Shown one piece after another: positions 1 to 8,372 of a stretch of 32,061 bases of DNA. Source of the stretch: an uncultured Clostridia bacterium. GTDB lineage: Bacteria > Bacillota > Clostridia > Oscillospirales > Ruminococcaceae. Below the pieces are notes generated by a model, which saw only the letters and a program-made list of their open reading frames with translations, made no database searches and was not told the DNA's origin. Both the position numbers and the translations under genes were made by a program. Numbering within the stretch: the stretch's first letter is position 1; every line of letters starts with the position of its first letter. Location: positions 1 through 32,061 of the forward strand of contig CANQJW010000011.1 of the NCBI GenBank assembly GCA_947624345.1, read 5' to 3'.

Positions 1-144
1 GTTTTTAGCATTTTCATTATACCATATTTTGAAGTTACTTCTCTTTTTTATTGGGTCATATCATTTTAGCACATACAATAATACATAGCTTATGCTCAGA
101 CGATATTTAATAAAGGGCGGTGCCCACAAAAAGGCGGAATAGTT
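1..144. other. AT-rich region upstream of apbE
   Basis: No gene is visible here. A weak promoter for the following operon may lie at 51-79 (TTGGGT, 17 bases, TACAAT); the -35 box is poor. A short GGGC/GCCC inverted repeat sits at 115-125, just ahead of the apbE ribosome-binding site. Confidence 0.35.
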
Positions 145-1161
145 TTGAAAAAAAAGATTGCTGGAATTATCATAGGCGTTGTCTTAATACTTGCTATGGT
201 TTTGGGATCATATAAAATACTATTTAATAAAGAGTATAGTTTCACAAAATCCTTTACATCTATGGATACTGCGGTGAGTGTTACTCTTTGGGGAAAGCAG
301 TTTGATAACGGGCTATATAACAGCATTAGGCTTTATACTGAAGACCTCGACAATCTCTTTGATTCATATTTTGAGGATGGAGAAGTATATAAGCTTAATA
401 AAAATAAAAGCTTAAAATGTTCATTTTACACATCAGATATTATTTCTAAAACTTTATCTATTCAGAAAAAATATAAAAATGTTGATATATCCTCAGGAAG
501 ACTCATATCCCTTTGGGATTTTCAAGCGGAAAGCCCTGCCGTTCCGTCAAGCAGGGAAATAACGAAGTCGCTTAAAACAGTAAAGTTTGAAAATATACAT
601 ATAAACGGGAATTTTATTTCTCTTGACGGCAATACAAAAATAGATTTAAGTGCTGTTGCAAAGGGCTATGCTTGTGATATTATAAAAAAAGAATTAGAAA
701 AAACTGATACCGACTGTGCGGTTATATCATTTGGCTCGTCAACGCTTCTTTATGGTGAAAAGCCAAGCGGTGATGAGTTTTCTGTTGCTGTTAAAAACCC
801 TGAAAGTAATAGCGAAAAATATGTCGGAAAGCTGAAAACAAAAAACTGTATTGTTTCAACCTCGGGCGGATATGAACGGTATTTTGAGGCGGACGGAAAG
901 GTGTATTCTCATATTCTGAACTTAAAAACCGGTTATCCTGCTGATACAAATTTGGCTTCGGTGACGGTAATCTCTCAAAACGGACTTTTAACCGACTTTT
1001 TGTCAACCGAAATATATATAGGCGGAACACAAAGCATAGCGAACTACTTAAATCAAAAGGACTATTCGGTCATTGCGTTGTCACTTGACAAGAAGATATA
1101 TATTTCTGATAATATAAAAAACAGCTTTGAAATTACGGATAATAAATATTCATTTAAATAA
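145..1161 (+). CDS. apbE: FAD:protein FMN transferase (ApbE family)
   Basis: ApbE enzymes move FMN from FAD onto a threonine of target proteins outside the cytoplasmic membrane. This 338-residue protein starts at TTG with AGGCGG upstream. It has one N-terminal membrane segment (about residues 5-24) and no lipobox cysteine, so it is probably anchored with its catalytic domain outside. Family marks are the FTSMDTAVSVTLWG opening, the AVAKGYACD segment, SGGYERYF, HILNLKTGYPA and the LTDFLST metal-site region. It lies 25 bases ahead of rnfC, whose operon encodes two proteins with flavinylation motifs (RnfD and RnfG). The natural inference is that it loads the Rnf complex. The family assignment is firm; the start is chosen from the ribosome-binding site. 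Confidence 0.93.
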   Translation: MKKKIAGIIIGVVLILAMVLGSYKILFNKEYSFTKSFTSMDTAVSVTLWGKQFDNGLYNSIRLYTEDLDNLFDSYFEDGEVYKLNKNKSLKCSFYTSDIISKTLSIQKKYKNVDISSGRLISLWDFQAESPAVPSSREITKSLKTVKFENIHINGNFISLDGNTKIDLSAVAKGYACDIIKKELEKTDTDCAVISFGSSTLLYGEKPSGDEFSVAVKNPESNSEKYVGKLKTKNCIVSTSGGYERYFEADGKVYSHILNLKTGYPADTNLASVTVISQNGLLTDFLSTEIYIGGTQSIANYLNQKDYSVIALSLDKKIYISDNIKNSFEITDNKYSFK

Positions 1162-1186
1162 AATCACATATGAGAGGGTGATTCAT

Positions 1187-2473
1187 TTGTCTCTTAACTG
1201 CATAAAAATACCCCATATAAAGGACACGGAAGACTGTGAAACAATAAGATTTCCTGTTCCGGAAACGGTGTATATTCCTATGTCACAACATATGGGTGCA
1301 CCGTGTGAGCCTTTGGTGTCAATAGGTGATGAGGTAAGAGTTGGGCAAAAAATAGGCGATACCGATGCATTTATGTCAACGCCTGTTCATTCAAGCGTTT
1401 CGGGTAAGGTTATAGCAATCGACGATTATATTCTTCCTAACGGAAGAACTTGCAAAGGCATTAAAATTGAATGTGACGGAAAGCAGACGGTTAGCGAAGA
1501 TGTTAAGCCCCCTGTGATTACAGATAAGGCATCATTTATAAAAGCGGTCAGAGAAAGTGGTTGCTGTGGACTAGGCGGAGCAGGCTTCCCGACGCATATA
1601 AAACTTAATTTTGATGAGAGTAAAACACCTGTTGACAGCCTTGTTATCAATGCTGCCGAATGTGAGCCTTACATAACAAGCGACTATCGTGAAATGATAG
1701 AAAACCCTGAAGATGTTCTGGGCGGAATAAAAATTATTCAAGATATGCTTAATATTGAAAAGGTTTATATTTGTATTGAAAAGAACAAGCCAAAGGCTAT
1801 CGAGCTTTTAAACAATATGACCTTACAGAACAACTCTATAAATGTTATAAAGCTGTCTACTCTTTACCCTCAGGGTGCGGAAAAGGTTATTGCATACAAT
1901 GCAACAGGAAGAATAGTCAAAGAGGGCGAGTTACCTTTAAATCAAGGCATTATCGTTATGAATGTATCGACTGTTGGATTCTTAAACAGATACTTTAAAA
2001 CAGGTAAGCCACTTACTTGGCGGCGAATCAGCGTAGACGGAACAGCTGTCAAGTCCCAATGCAATATAAAGGTTCCTATTGGTATATCAATTTATGAGCT
2101 TTTGAAGTTTGCAGAGTGTGATGAAAGCAAGGTTAAAAAAGTGCTAACAGGAGGACCTATGATGGGACTGTGTGTTTATGATTTAAATACTCCCATCTTA
2201 AAAACCAATAATGCCGTTTTAGCGTTAAAGAAAGATAAAAAGACAGTAAAGACAAACTGTATTCGCTGCGGAAGATGTATCAATGCCTGTCCTGCAGGTC
2301 TTATGCCAACCGAGCTTGAAAAGGCTTATGAGCAAAGAGATATTGACAGATTAAATTCACTCAAGGTTAATCTTTGTATGAACTGTGGAAGCTGTTCGTT
2401 TGTCTGCCCTGCTAAGAAAAATCTAGCTGAAACAAATCAGCTTGCAAAGCTGTTTGTTGCGAAAAATAGATAG
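1187..2473 (+). CDS. rnfC: Rnf complex subunit RnfC (NADH-side, two 4Fe-4S)
   Basis: RnfC is the peripheral subunit that exchanges electrons with NAD(H) in the Rnf ferredoxin:NAD+ oxidoreductase. I start it at TTG 1187, eight bases after AGAGGG, giving 428 residues. A GTG at 1178 overlaps that ribosome-binding site and is less likely. Visible domains are an N-terminal biotinyl/lipoyl-like fold region, the glycine-rich nucleotide/FMN-site segment GLGGAGFPTHIK near residue 128, the NAAECEPYITSDYR motif, and two ferredoxin-like clusters: CIRCGRCINACP near residue 358 and CMNCGSCSFVCP near residue 397. The length is normal for the family. It is followed at 17 bases by rnfD, with AGGGAGGAAGG between them. 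Confidence 0.96.
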   Translation: MSLNCIKIPHIKDTEDCETIRFPVPETVYIPMSQHMGAPCEPLVSIGDEVRVGQKIGDTDAFMSTPVHSSVSGKVIAIDDYILPNGRTCKGIKIECDGKQTVSEDVKPPVITDKASFIKAVRESGCCGLGGAGFPTHIKLNFDESKTPVDSLVINAAECEPYITSDYREMIENPEDVLGGIKIIQDMLNIEKVYICIEKNKPKAIELLNNMTLQNNSINVIKLSTLYPQGAEKVIAYNATGRIVKEGELPLNQGIIVMNVSTVGFLNRYFKTGKPLTWRRISVDGTAVKSQCNIKVPIGISIYELLKFAECDESKVKKVLTGGPMMGLCVYDLNTPILKTNNAVLALKKDKKTVKTNCIRCGRCINACPAGLMPTELEKAYEQRDIDRLNSLKVNLCMNCGSCSFVCPAKKNLAETNQLAKLFVAKNR

Positions 2474-2490
2474 GGAGGAAGGAATAATAC

Positions 2491-3420
2491 ATGGAAAAGC
2501 TAATAGTTTCACCGTCGCCTCACATACGATCGGGAATGACAACTCAGAAAATAATGCTGAATGTTATTATTGCTCTCTGCCCCGCTATTATAGCATCGGG
2601 GATAATCTTCGGGCTTCGTGCAATATTTTTAATTCTTATATGTGTTGCGACATCACTGGTATGGGAAACTCTATTTAATATGATAACTAAAAAGCCTAAT
2701 ACAATAGGTGACTTATCAGCTGTTGTGACAGGTATTTTACTTGCCTTCAATCTTCCGTCAACGCTTCCCTTCTGGATGGCGGTGATAGGAACCTTTGTGG
2801 CGATTGTGATAGTAAAATGCTTGTTCGGAGGGCTTGGACAGAATTTTGCAAACCCTGCTATTGTAGGAAGAATTGTTTTAATGCTTTCATTTACAGGAGC
2901 AATGACAAACTGGGTTCTTCCTCTGTCACTTCAGACGGCTGATGTAGTGACAGGTGCGACACCACTAGTGAGCCAAGACGCAAAATATCTTGATTTATTT
3001 CTGGGAATGACAGGCGGCTGTCTGGGCGAAACCTGTGCTCTTGCGCTTATTATAGGCGGTATATATCTTGTTGCAAGGCGTATAATTTCACCTATCACAC
3101 CTTTGTTTTTCCTGCTTACAGTTGAGGTGTTCTCGGTTATTGTCGGGGTTGATCCGCTATATCAGCTTCTATCGGGAGGAGTGCTGTTGGGTGCGATATT
3201 TATGGCAACCGATTATGTTACTACTCCAATAACATTCTGGGGGAAGGTCATATTCGGAATCGGCTGTGGAATAATCACCTGCGTGATTCGTTTTTATGCT
3301 TCAATGGCTGAAGGAGTTTCTTTCTCGATTTTGATTATGAACATACTAACTCCTTATATAGATATGATCACAAAGACAAAGCCGGTAGGTGCGTTGCCTG
3401 ATAAAAATAAGGAGGACTAG
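2491..3420 (+). CDS. rnfD: Rnf complex membrane subunit RnfD (covalent FMN)
   Basis: RnfD is an integral membrane subunit that carries covalently bound FMN and is related to NqrB. The 309-residue protein has multiple hydrophobic segments and the flavinylation motif TGAT at residues 154-157 (within VTGATPLV); Thr157 is the expected FMN attachment site. Other family marks are SPSPHIRSGMTT at the N-terminus and GGLGQNFANPAIVGR near residue 113. The ATG start has a strong AGGGAGGAAGG ribosome-binding site. The gene ends three bases before rnfG, so the two are probably translationally coupled. Confidence 0.96.
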   Translation: MEKLIVSPSPHIRSGMTTQKIMLNVIIALCPAIIASGIIFGLRAIFLILICVATSLVWETLFNMITKKPNTIGDLSAVVTGILLAFNLPSTLPFWMAVIGTFVAIVIVKCLFGGLGQNFANPAIVGRIVLMLSFTGAMTNWVLPLSLQTADVVTGATPLVSQDAKYLDLFLGMTGGCLGETCALALIIGGIYLVARRIISPITPLFFLLTVEVFSVIVGVDPLYQLLSGGVLLGAIFMATDYVTTPITFWGKVIFGIGCGIITCVIRFYASMAEGVSFSILIMNILTPYIDMITKTKPVGALPDKNKED

Positions 3421-3423
3421 GCG

Positions 3424-3999
3424 ATGAAAAAATATATTTTCCCTCCGTTAGCTCTTATGATAATATGTGCTGTTGTATGTGGTCTTTTAGTCGGCACTTA
3501 TAAGCTTACTTATAAGGATACAACCGGTGTTATGACAGAAGATTTAAAGGCAGGCTGTGAAGCTGTTTTTCCTGATTCGGACGGAAATGATTATAAGATT
3601 TTGCTGGATAGCTCTCAGGCTGAAAAAACGCCTTTGACATTCGGAAATGAAAATGTTAATTCAATCATTTTGAGTGATAATAAAGAAAACTGTCTTATTG
3701 AGGTAACAACCGACGGTTACGCAAAGGGTGGAATACATATTCTCGTCGGGGTAAATCAAAGCGGAGAGCTTGTTGGGACCGAGTTTATAAGCTGTGGTGA
3801 AACACCAGGACTCGGCACAAAGCTTCGTGATAATAAGTCGATTTTCAGCGATAAATTCATTGGCTTCACTGTCGATGATGATTTTGATGAAGTAGATAAT
3901 GTAACTGGCGCTACTTATTCTTCTAAAGGCATGAGAGAGGCAATAAAAACTGCGCTTGAAGTTTACTCAAGCAATAAGGAGGCGATTTTGAGTGAGTAG
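3424..3999 (+). CDS. rnfG: Rnf complex subunit RnfG (covalent FMN)
   Basis: RnfG is a single-pass membrane protein with an extracytoplasmic FMN-binding domain (FMN_bind family). The 191-residue protein has an N-terminal membrane segment at about residues 6-25. The flavinylation motif TGAT is at residues 161-164 (VTGATYSSKGM), so Thr164 is the predicted FMN site. The segment ETPGLGTK near residue 126 is also typical. Its ribosome-binding site, AAGGAGG, lies over the end of rnfD. The last eight bases overlap rnfE. Having both flavinylated subunits with an apbE gene makes a complete set. Confidence 0.95.
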   Translation: MKKYIFPPLALMIICAVVCGLLVGTYKLTYKDTTGVMTEDLKAGCEAVFPDSDGNDYKILLDSSQAEKTPLTFGNENVNSIILSDNKENCLIEVTTDGYAKGGIHILVGVNQSGELVGTEFISCGETPGLGTKLRDNKSIFSDKFIGFTVDDDFDEVDNVTGATYSSKGMREAIKTALEVYSSNKEAILSE

Positions 4000-4666
4000 T
4001 TTAAAGGATTTTACTAAAGGTTTTATAAAGGAAAATCCTGTGCTTGTAACCTTGCTTGGAATGTGTCCTGCACTGGCTGTAACAACTATGGCCTCAAACG
4101 GAATAGGAATGGGGCTTGCTACTACATTCGTGCTAGTCGGCTCAAATATTGTCATTTCACTACTGAAAAAGGTTATTCCGGGTGCGGTAAGGCTTCCCTG
4201 CTATATAGTTATCATAGCAGGCTTTGTAACACTGATAGAATTTCTCTTAAAAGGATATGCTCCTGCACTTTATGACAGCTTAGGAATATTCCTTTCGCTT
4301 ATAACAGTCAACTGCATAATCCTCGGCCGTGCTGAGGTTTTTGCTTCAAAGAATAAGCTGATTCCATCTATCCTAGACGGCTTGGGAATGGGACTGGGAT
4401 TTACTCTGGCACTATTCCTTATGGGTGCGATTCGTGAAATAATCGGCACCGGTGCGATATTCGGGTTCAGTATACCCTTTATATCAGAAAATCCTATGAG
4501 CGTGTTTATTATGCCTGCTGGAGGATTTTTCACACTCGGAGTTATTATAGCTATTGTAAATAAGCTTAAAAAGAAAAAACCTCCAAAGGAAATCGGCTGT
4601 GCGTGCTGTCCGAGTGCTAATTCCTGCGCCTTGAAATCAGAGGAAGGGGGATGTGAACAATGTTAA
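3992..4666 (+). CDS. rnfE: Rnf complex membrane subunit RnfE with Cys-rich tail
   Basis: RnfE is one of two homologous six-helix membrane subunits (with RnfA) that form the core of the complex. Recent structural work on Rnf/Nqr places an iron-sulfur centre between them. I read a GTG start preceded by AAGGAGG, overlapping rnfG by eight bases. Conserved cysteines are Cys25 (GMCPALAV) and Cys108 (TVNCIILGRAE). The protein ends with an unusual extension, residues 202-224, holding six cysteines at 203, 205, 206, 212, 221 and 224 after a lysine-rich stretch. This tail is not part of the core fold and could bind metal; that is inference. The length is 224 residues. Confidence 0.95.
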   Translation: MSSLKDFTKGFIKENPVLVTLLGMCPALAVTTMASNGIGMGLATTFVLVGSNIVISLLKKVIPGAVRLPCYIVIIAGFVTLIEFLLKGYAPALYDSLGIFLSLITVNCIILGRAEVFASKNKLIPSILDGLGMGLGFTLALFLMGAIREIIGTGAIFGFSIPFISENPMSVFIMPAGGFFTLGVIIAIVNKLKKKKPPKEIGCACCPSANSCALKSEEGGCEQC

Positions 4667-5241
4667 AGCTTGTCATAATTATGGTATCGGCAGTGCTGGT
4701 TAATAACATTGTGCTATCTCAGTTTATGGGAATATGCTCGTTCCTGGGCGTTTCAAAGGTTATAAAAAACAGCCTGGGAATGGGTATGGCAGTTATATTT
4801 GTTATGCTCTGTGCAACCGCTGTTACATATCCTGTGTATAAATTCATTCTTGTGCCTTTTGAAATCGAATATTTAAGAACCGTGGCATTTATTCTCCTTG
4901 TGGCAATGTTTGTTCAGCTTGTTGAAATAGTGCTGAAAAAAACTATGCCGCCCCTTTATAAAGCTCTTGGCGTTTATCTTCCTCTTATTACGACAAACTG
5001 TGCGGTGTTAGGAGTTACCATAACAAACATTGATGAGGAATACACATTCATTCAGTCGATTACAAACGCTCTGGGAACGGGTATCGGCTTTACCGTTGCA
5101 ATTTTGCTTTTCTCAGGCGTGCGTTCAAGAATAGACGCTGCAACAGGAATACCTGAAACTTTTAAAGGTGTTCCGTCAACTTTGATAGCCGCGTCTATTG
5201 TGGCGCTCAGCTTTATGGGATTCGGAGGATTATTCGGATAA
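4660..5241 (+). CDS. rnfA: Rnf complex membrane subunit RnfA
   Basis: RnfA is the partner of RnfE in the membrane core of the Rnf complex. The 193-residue protein is hydrophobic throughout, with the family motifs FMGICSFLGVSK (Cys26) and LITTNCAVLGVTI (Cys114). These match the paired cysteines of RnfE. The ATG overlaps the end of rnfE by seven bases, and AGGAAGGGGG lies upstream. The length is usual for the family. It is followed by a 111-base gap before the rnfB start, the longest spacer within the operon. Confidence 0.96.
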   Translation: MLKLVIIMVSAVLVNNIVLSQFMGICSFLGVSKVIKNSLGMGMAVIFVMLCATAVTYPVYKFILVPFEIEYLRTVAFILLVAMFVQLVEIVLKKTMPPLYKALGVYLPLITTNCAVLGVTITNIDEEYTFIQSITNALGTGIGFTVAILLFSGVRSRIDAATGIPETFKGVPSTLIAASIVALSFMGFGGLFG

Positions 5242-5352
5242 CCAATGAAGAGAATAAATGTTTGAAAAATAATTTCTTCAAACTTGCGAGTTTTAAATTC
5301 TGAAAAGCAAAAACATCGGAAAGGGGGAGCGCTCCTAGCGGAGCAAATTATA

Positions 5353-6144
5353 ATGATGATTTATATTTTACCACTGCTGATTTTTGCCGCTTTGGGATTG
5401 TTGGCGGGAATACTGCTTACGGTGATATCAAAGGTATTTGCAGTTAAAACAGATGAAAGACTTGAGGCTGTTCAAAACGCTCTTCCTCAGGTGAACTGCG
5501 GAGCTTGTGGATATTCAGGCTGTAACGATTATGCAGACGCTATTGTAAATAGCGGTGCGGCAATCAATAAGTGCAATCCCGGAGGTGAGGAAACAGCAAA
5601 TAAATTGAGCGAGATCATGGGAAAAGAAGCAGGCAATATTGAGCCTGTCACTGCATTTGTACACTGTCGGGGCGACTGTGATGCAGCTCCTTATAAATTT
5701 GAATTCAACGGAACAAACTCTTGTGTTGCGGCGAACAGGTTCTATAATGGCTCAAAGCAATGTGTAAATGGATGTTTAGGCTTTGGCGACTGCTTGTCGG
5801 TCTGCACTAAGGGAGCTATAAGGATTTGCAACGGCGTTGCGTTTATTGATGAAGAACTTTGCGAGGGCTGTGGACTTTGTGCAAAGGCCTGCCCAAAAGG
5901 ACTTATTTCCATAAGAAGAAAAAGTCAGCGTACCGATGTTGTTTGTCGCAGTGAGGCTCCTGCAAAGATCACCAAGAAGCTATGCAAGAACGGCTGTGTA
6001 GGCTGTAAGCTCTGCGAAAAAGCCTGCCCGACAGGGGCTATGAAAGTGGAAAACAACTTCGCCAAGATCGACTATGATAAATGTGCAAACTGCGGAGCGT
6101 GTGCAAAAGCCTGCAAGCTGGGAGTTATAAATTTAAAGAACTAA
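5353..6144 (+). CDS. rnfB: Rnf complex ferredoxin-side subunit RnfB
   Basis: RnfB takes electrons from reduced ferredoxin. I start it at ATG 5353 (263 residues), nine bases after GCGGAG. An open frame continues upstream to TTG 5284, but the hydrophobic N-terminus typical of RnfB begins right at this ATG. After the membrane segment comes a 4Fe-4S motif, CGACGYSGC near residue 49, with a fourth cysteine in NKCNPGG. Ferredoxin-type clusters follow: CEGCGLCAKACP, CVGCKLCEKACP and CANCGACAKACK, plus a further cysteine-rich stretch, CVNGCLGFGDCLSVC. It is the last gene of the operon and is followed by a terminator. The upstream spacer can hide its ribosome-binding site (see findings). Confidence 0.95.
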   Translation: MMIYILPLLIFAALGLLAGILLTVISKVFAVKTDERLEAVQNALPQVNCGACGYSGCNDYADAIVNSGAAINKCNPGGEETANKLSEIMGKEAGNIEPVTAFVHCRGDCDAAPYKFEFNGTNSCVAANRFYNGSKQCVNGCLGFGDCLSVCTKGAIRICNGVAFIDEELCEGCGLCAKACPKGLISIRRKSQRTDVVCRSEAPAKITKKLCKNGCVGCKLCEKACPTGAMKVENNFAKIDYDKCANCGACAKACKLGVINLKN

Positions 6145-6150
6145 ATATTA

Positions 6151-6193
6151 AAACCTGAGGGCGGAAATTCCACTCTCAGGTTTGTTTTTTTTT
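6151..6193 (+). terminator. Intrinsic terminator of the rnf operon
   Basis: AAACCTGAG (6151-6159) and CTCAGGTTT (6175-6183) form a nine-base-pair stem. It is followed by G and a run of ten T, seven bases after the rnfB stop codon. Confidence 0.9.
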
Positions 6194-6493
6194 GATGATA
6201 TTTATACCTTTTTGGGGTTTTAAAGGCGATTTTATTCAATAGTGTTGATTTTTGTACTATTGTTGAAAACTTTAAAAGATGTTGTTTAAAACATAGCCTA
6301 AATAGGGAACTTCTAACACTTTCAACAGAGTTTTCAACGAAAAGCTATGTTAAAAGGCCGTGTTATTCATACATTATTAATATTTGCTTTGAAAAAAATA
6401 ATGCATTTTGCACATAATATTCTTTAATTATTGTATAAATAAACTATTGACAAGTACATATGATTTTGGATAAAAACACAGTTAATTTTGAAC
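6194..6493. other. Intergenic gap with interleaved inverted repeats
   Basis: This 300-base AT-rich stretch lies between the ends of rnfB and the convergent kinase gene. No ORF is convincing. It contains CAATAGT/ACTATTG (6237-6243 and 6256-6262), GTTGAAAAC/GTTTTCAAC (6262-6270 and 6330-6338) and AACATAGC/GCTATGTT (6290-6297 and 6344-6351). The last two pairs interleave in a pseudoknot-like order. I do not recognise an RNA family. Confidence 0.4.
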
Positions 6494-7519
6494 TCAAATA
6501 CCCGTTTTGGGGATTGAAAACTTAAACTGTGTATATTCTTTTGGGATGCTGTCTACCTCTATCCTGCCATTGTGAATTGATATAATAGTCTGCACAATGT
6601 TAAGTCCCAGTCCTGTTCCTGTTTGATCCTTTGTCCGAGATATGAATGTTCTATAAAAGCGGTCAAACACCCTGTCCTTTTCTTTATCGGTAAGTCCCTC
6701 ACCGCTGTTTTTAACGGTAATATAACTATAATCCTTATCATCGCTGAATTTGAACTCGATATATCCGTTTTGCGGCGTAAACTTTACAGCGTTTTCAATC
6801 AGATTATACATAACCTGATAAAGCATATCCTTATCGGCAAAAACAGTTATATCAGTATCCAGACCGAGTATCTCAATGCCTTTTTCATTTATTCTTTTTT
6901 CAAAGGAGTTCAGAATATCTACAACAATGTTTATAACATTTGTTTTCTCCATAACGGGCTTTATTGACCCTGATTCCAGCTGCTCAAGATTGAGCATTAG
7001 CGTTGTCAGTCTTGAAAGCCTTTTGACCTCCTGAGAAATGAGCTTCAGATACTGTAGTTCTTTTTCCGGCGGAATAGTACCATCAATGATTCCATCAACA
7101 AATCCGCTAATTGATGTGAGAGGCGTTCTAAGTTCGTGACAAACGTTTGAAACAAATTTATTGTCGGTTTTACTTTTGATCAAGACAGTTTCCACTAAGT
7201 TGTTGAGTGCATGCTCAAGCTGATTAAATTCTTTAATTCCTGACAAGGGTATTTTAATTTCAAATTCACCTTTGCTTATATTGCCAACAAGTCCGGTCAA
7301 CCGGCTCAGCGTCTTTGAAGATTGTTTATACATAGAATAGAATATGCTTCCACTGGCGAGGATTATCAACACAGCAGTGATTATCAATATAACCGGTATC
7401 TTGAAATCAAGCTCTGATGAAACAAGCAGCAATACTCCTAGAGCGGATGCAACGCTCAGAAGTATCACTGCTGTTAAAATCAAAAAATATTTTTTAAAAA
7501 AGAAATGTGTTTTTATCAT
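6494..7519 (-). CDS. Sensor histidine kinase, intramembrane-sensing type
   Basis: This is a membrane histidine kinase that would phosphorylate the response regulator encoded just upstream. The 341-residue protein has two membrane segments (about 11-33 and 41-64) separated by only a few residues, so there is no real extracellular sensor domain. Next come a HAMP-like linker, the H-box with phospho-acceptor His128 (CHELRTPLTSISGF), the N-box (YNLIENAVKFTP), the G1 region (NSGEGLTDKEKDRVFDRFYR) and G2 (GTGLGLNI). The ATG overlaps the regulator stop codon by one base (TAATG), a sign of translational coupling. The signal and target genes cannot be told from sequence. Confidence 0.93.
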   Translation of the reverse strand: MIKTHFFFKKYFLILTAVILLSVASALGVLLLVSSELDFKIPVILIITAVLIILASGSIFYSMYKQSSKTLSRLTGLVGNISKGEFEIKIPLSGIKEFNQLEHALNNLVETVLIKSKTDNKFVSNVCHELRTPLTSISGFVDGIIDGTIPPEKELQYLKLISQEVKRLSRLTTLMLNLEQLESGSIKPVMEKTNVINIVVDILNSFEKRINEKGIEILGLDTDITVFADKDMLYQVMYNLIENAVKFTPQNGYIEFKFSDDKDYSYITVKNSGEGLTDKEKDRVFDRFYRTFISRTKDQTGTGLGLNIVQTIISIHNGRIEVDSIPKEYTQFKFSIPKTGI

Positions 7520-8214
7520 TAGTCCTCATCAACTTCAAACTTGTATCCAACGCCCCAGACGGTTTTAAGTTCCCATTTGTCAGAAACACCCTCAAGCTTT
7601 TCACGAAGCCTCTTAACATGTACATCTATTGTTCTTGAATCGCCATAGTATTCAAATCCCCATACCTCATCAAGAAGCTGGTCACGGGTATATACTCTGT
7701 TCGGATTTGAAGCAAGGTGGAAAAGAAGCTCTAACTCCTTAGGAGGAGTATCAAGAATAGTGCCGTTTACCTTAAGCTCATATCTTGTCATATTTACCGA
7801 AAGCTTGTCATATTTAACTTCCTTGACCTCCGTCTTAGTAGTCGTCTGACCTGCTCTTCTGTAAACTGCTTTAATTCTTGCGATTACTTCCTTAGTGTCA
7901 AATGGCTTGACAACATAATCGTCAGCACCCAGCTCTAATCCCAGAACCTTATCAAACGTCTCGCCCTTTGCGGTAATCATAATAATCGGAACATTTGACT
8001 TTTTCCTGATTTCACGACAAACCTGCCAACCGTCAAGACCAGGCAACATAATATCGAGAAGAATGATGTCAGGCTTCAAAGCATTGAACTTAACCACAGC
8101 TTCCTCACCGTCGTGTGAAATAATAGCGCTATAACCCTCTTTTTCAAGATAAAGTCTGAGTAATTCGCAAATGTTCTTGTCATCGTCAACGACTAATACC
8201 TTTCCAAGTGACAT
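7519..8214 (-). CDS. OmpR/PhoB-family response regulator
   Basis: This is a DNA-binding response regulator paired with the kinase that follows it. The receiver domain (about 1-118) has the acidic pair Asp10/Asp11, phospho-acceptor Asp54 (LLDIMLPGLDGW), Thr81 and Lys103 (VKPFDTKE). The C-terminal winged helix (about 130-229) shows PPKELELLFHLASNPNRVYTR and RTIDVHVKRLREKLE. The total of 231 residues is standard. Its only good ribosome-binding site, AGGAGG at 8243-8248, lies 28 bases before the ATG, with a perfect small hairpin between them (described separately). Confidence 0.95.
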   Translation of the reverse strand: MSLGKVLVVDDDKNICELLRLYLEKEGYSAIISHDGEEAVVKFNALKPDIILLDIMLPGLDGWQVCREIRKKSNVPIIMITAKGETFDKVLGLELGADDYVVKPFDTKEVIARIKAVYRRAGQTTTKTEVKEVKYDKLSVNMTRYELKVNGTILDTPPKELELLFHLASNPNRVYTRDQLLDEVWGFEYYGDSRTIDVHVKRLREKLEGVSDKWELKTVWGVGYKFEVDED

Positions 8215-8250
8215 AATTATTTATGCTCTATAAAGAGCATTTCCTCCTCT
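8215..8250 (-). promoter_or_regulatory. Hairpin-bridged Shine-Dalgarno of the response regulator
   Basis: Read on the minus strand, AGGAGG (8243-8248) is followed by AA, then a perfect hairpin (ATGCTCT 8234-8240, four-base loop, AGAGCAT 8223-8229), then eight bases and the ATG at 8214. The linear spacer is 28 bases, but only 10 if the hairpin folds. The hairpin also holds an ATG that opens a seven-codon frame ending three bases before the regulator start. Confidence 0.6.
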
Positions 8251-8372
8251 CGTCATTTAATATCCTGCAATCGAACTGTTAGCTATACATAAATTCAATT
8301 GAATATAATTTTATAAATAAATACATTAAAAAATAAACAGAACAAAAACAAACAATAAATTTTAACATATTC

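Noticed and set aside
5284-5352. Upstream extension of rnfB from TTG 5284
   Set aside because: The added residues are charged, do not fit RnfB, and cover the ribosome-binding site of the ATG at 5353.
6446-6475. TTGACA with a GATAAA-like box on the plus strand
   Set aside because: It would point into the antisense of the kinase gene, and the -10 match is poor. Kept as chance in AT-rich DNA.
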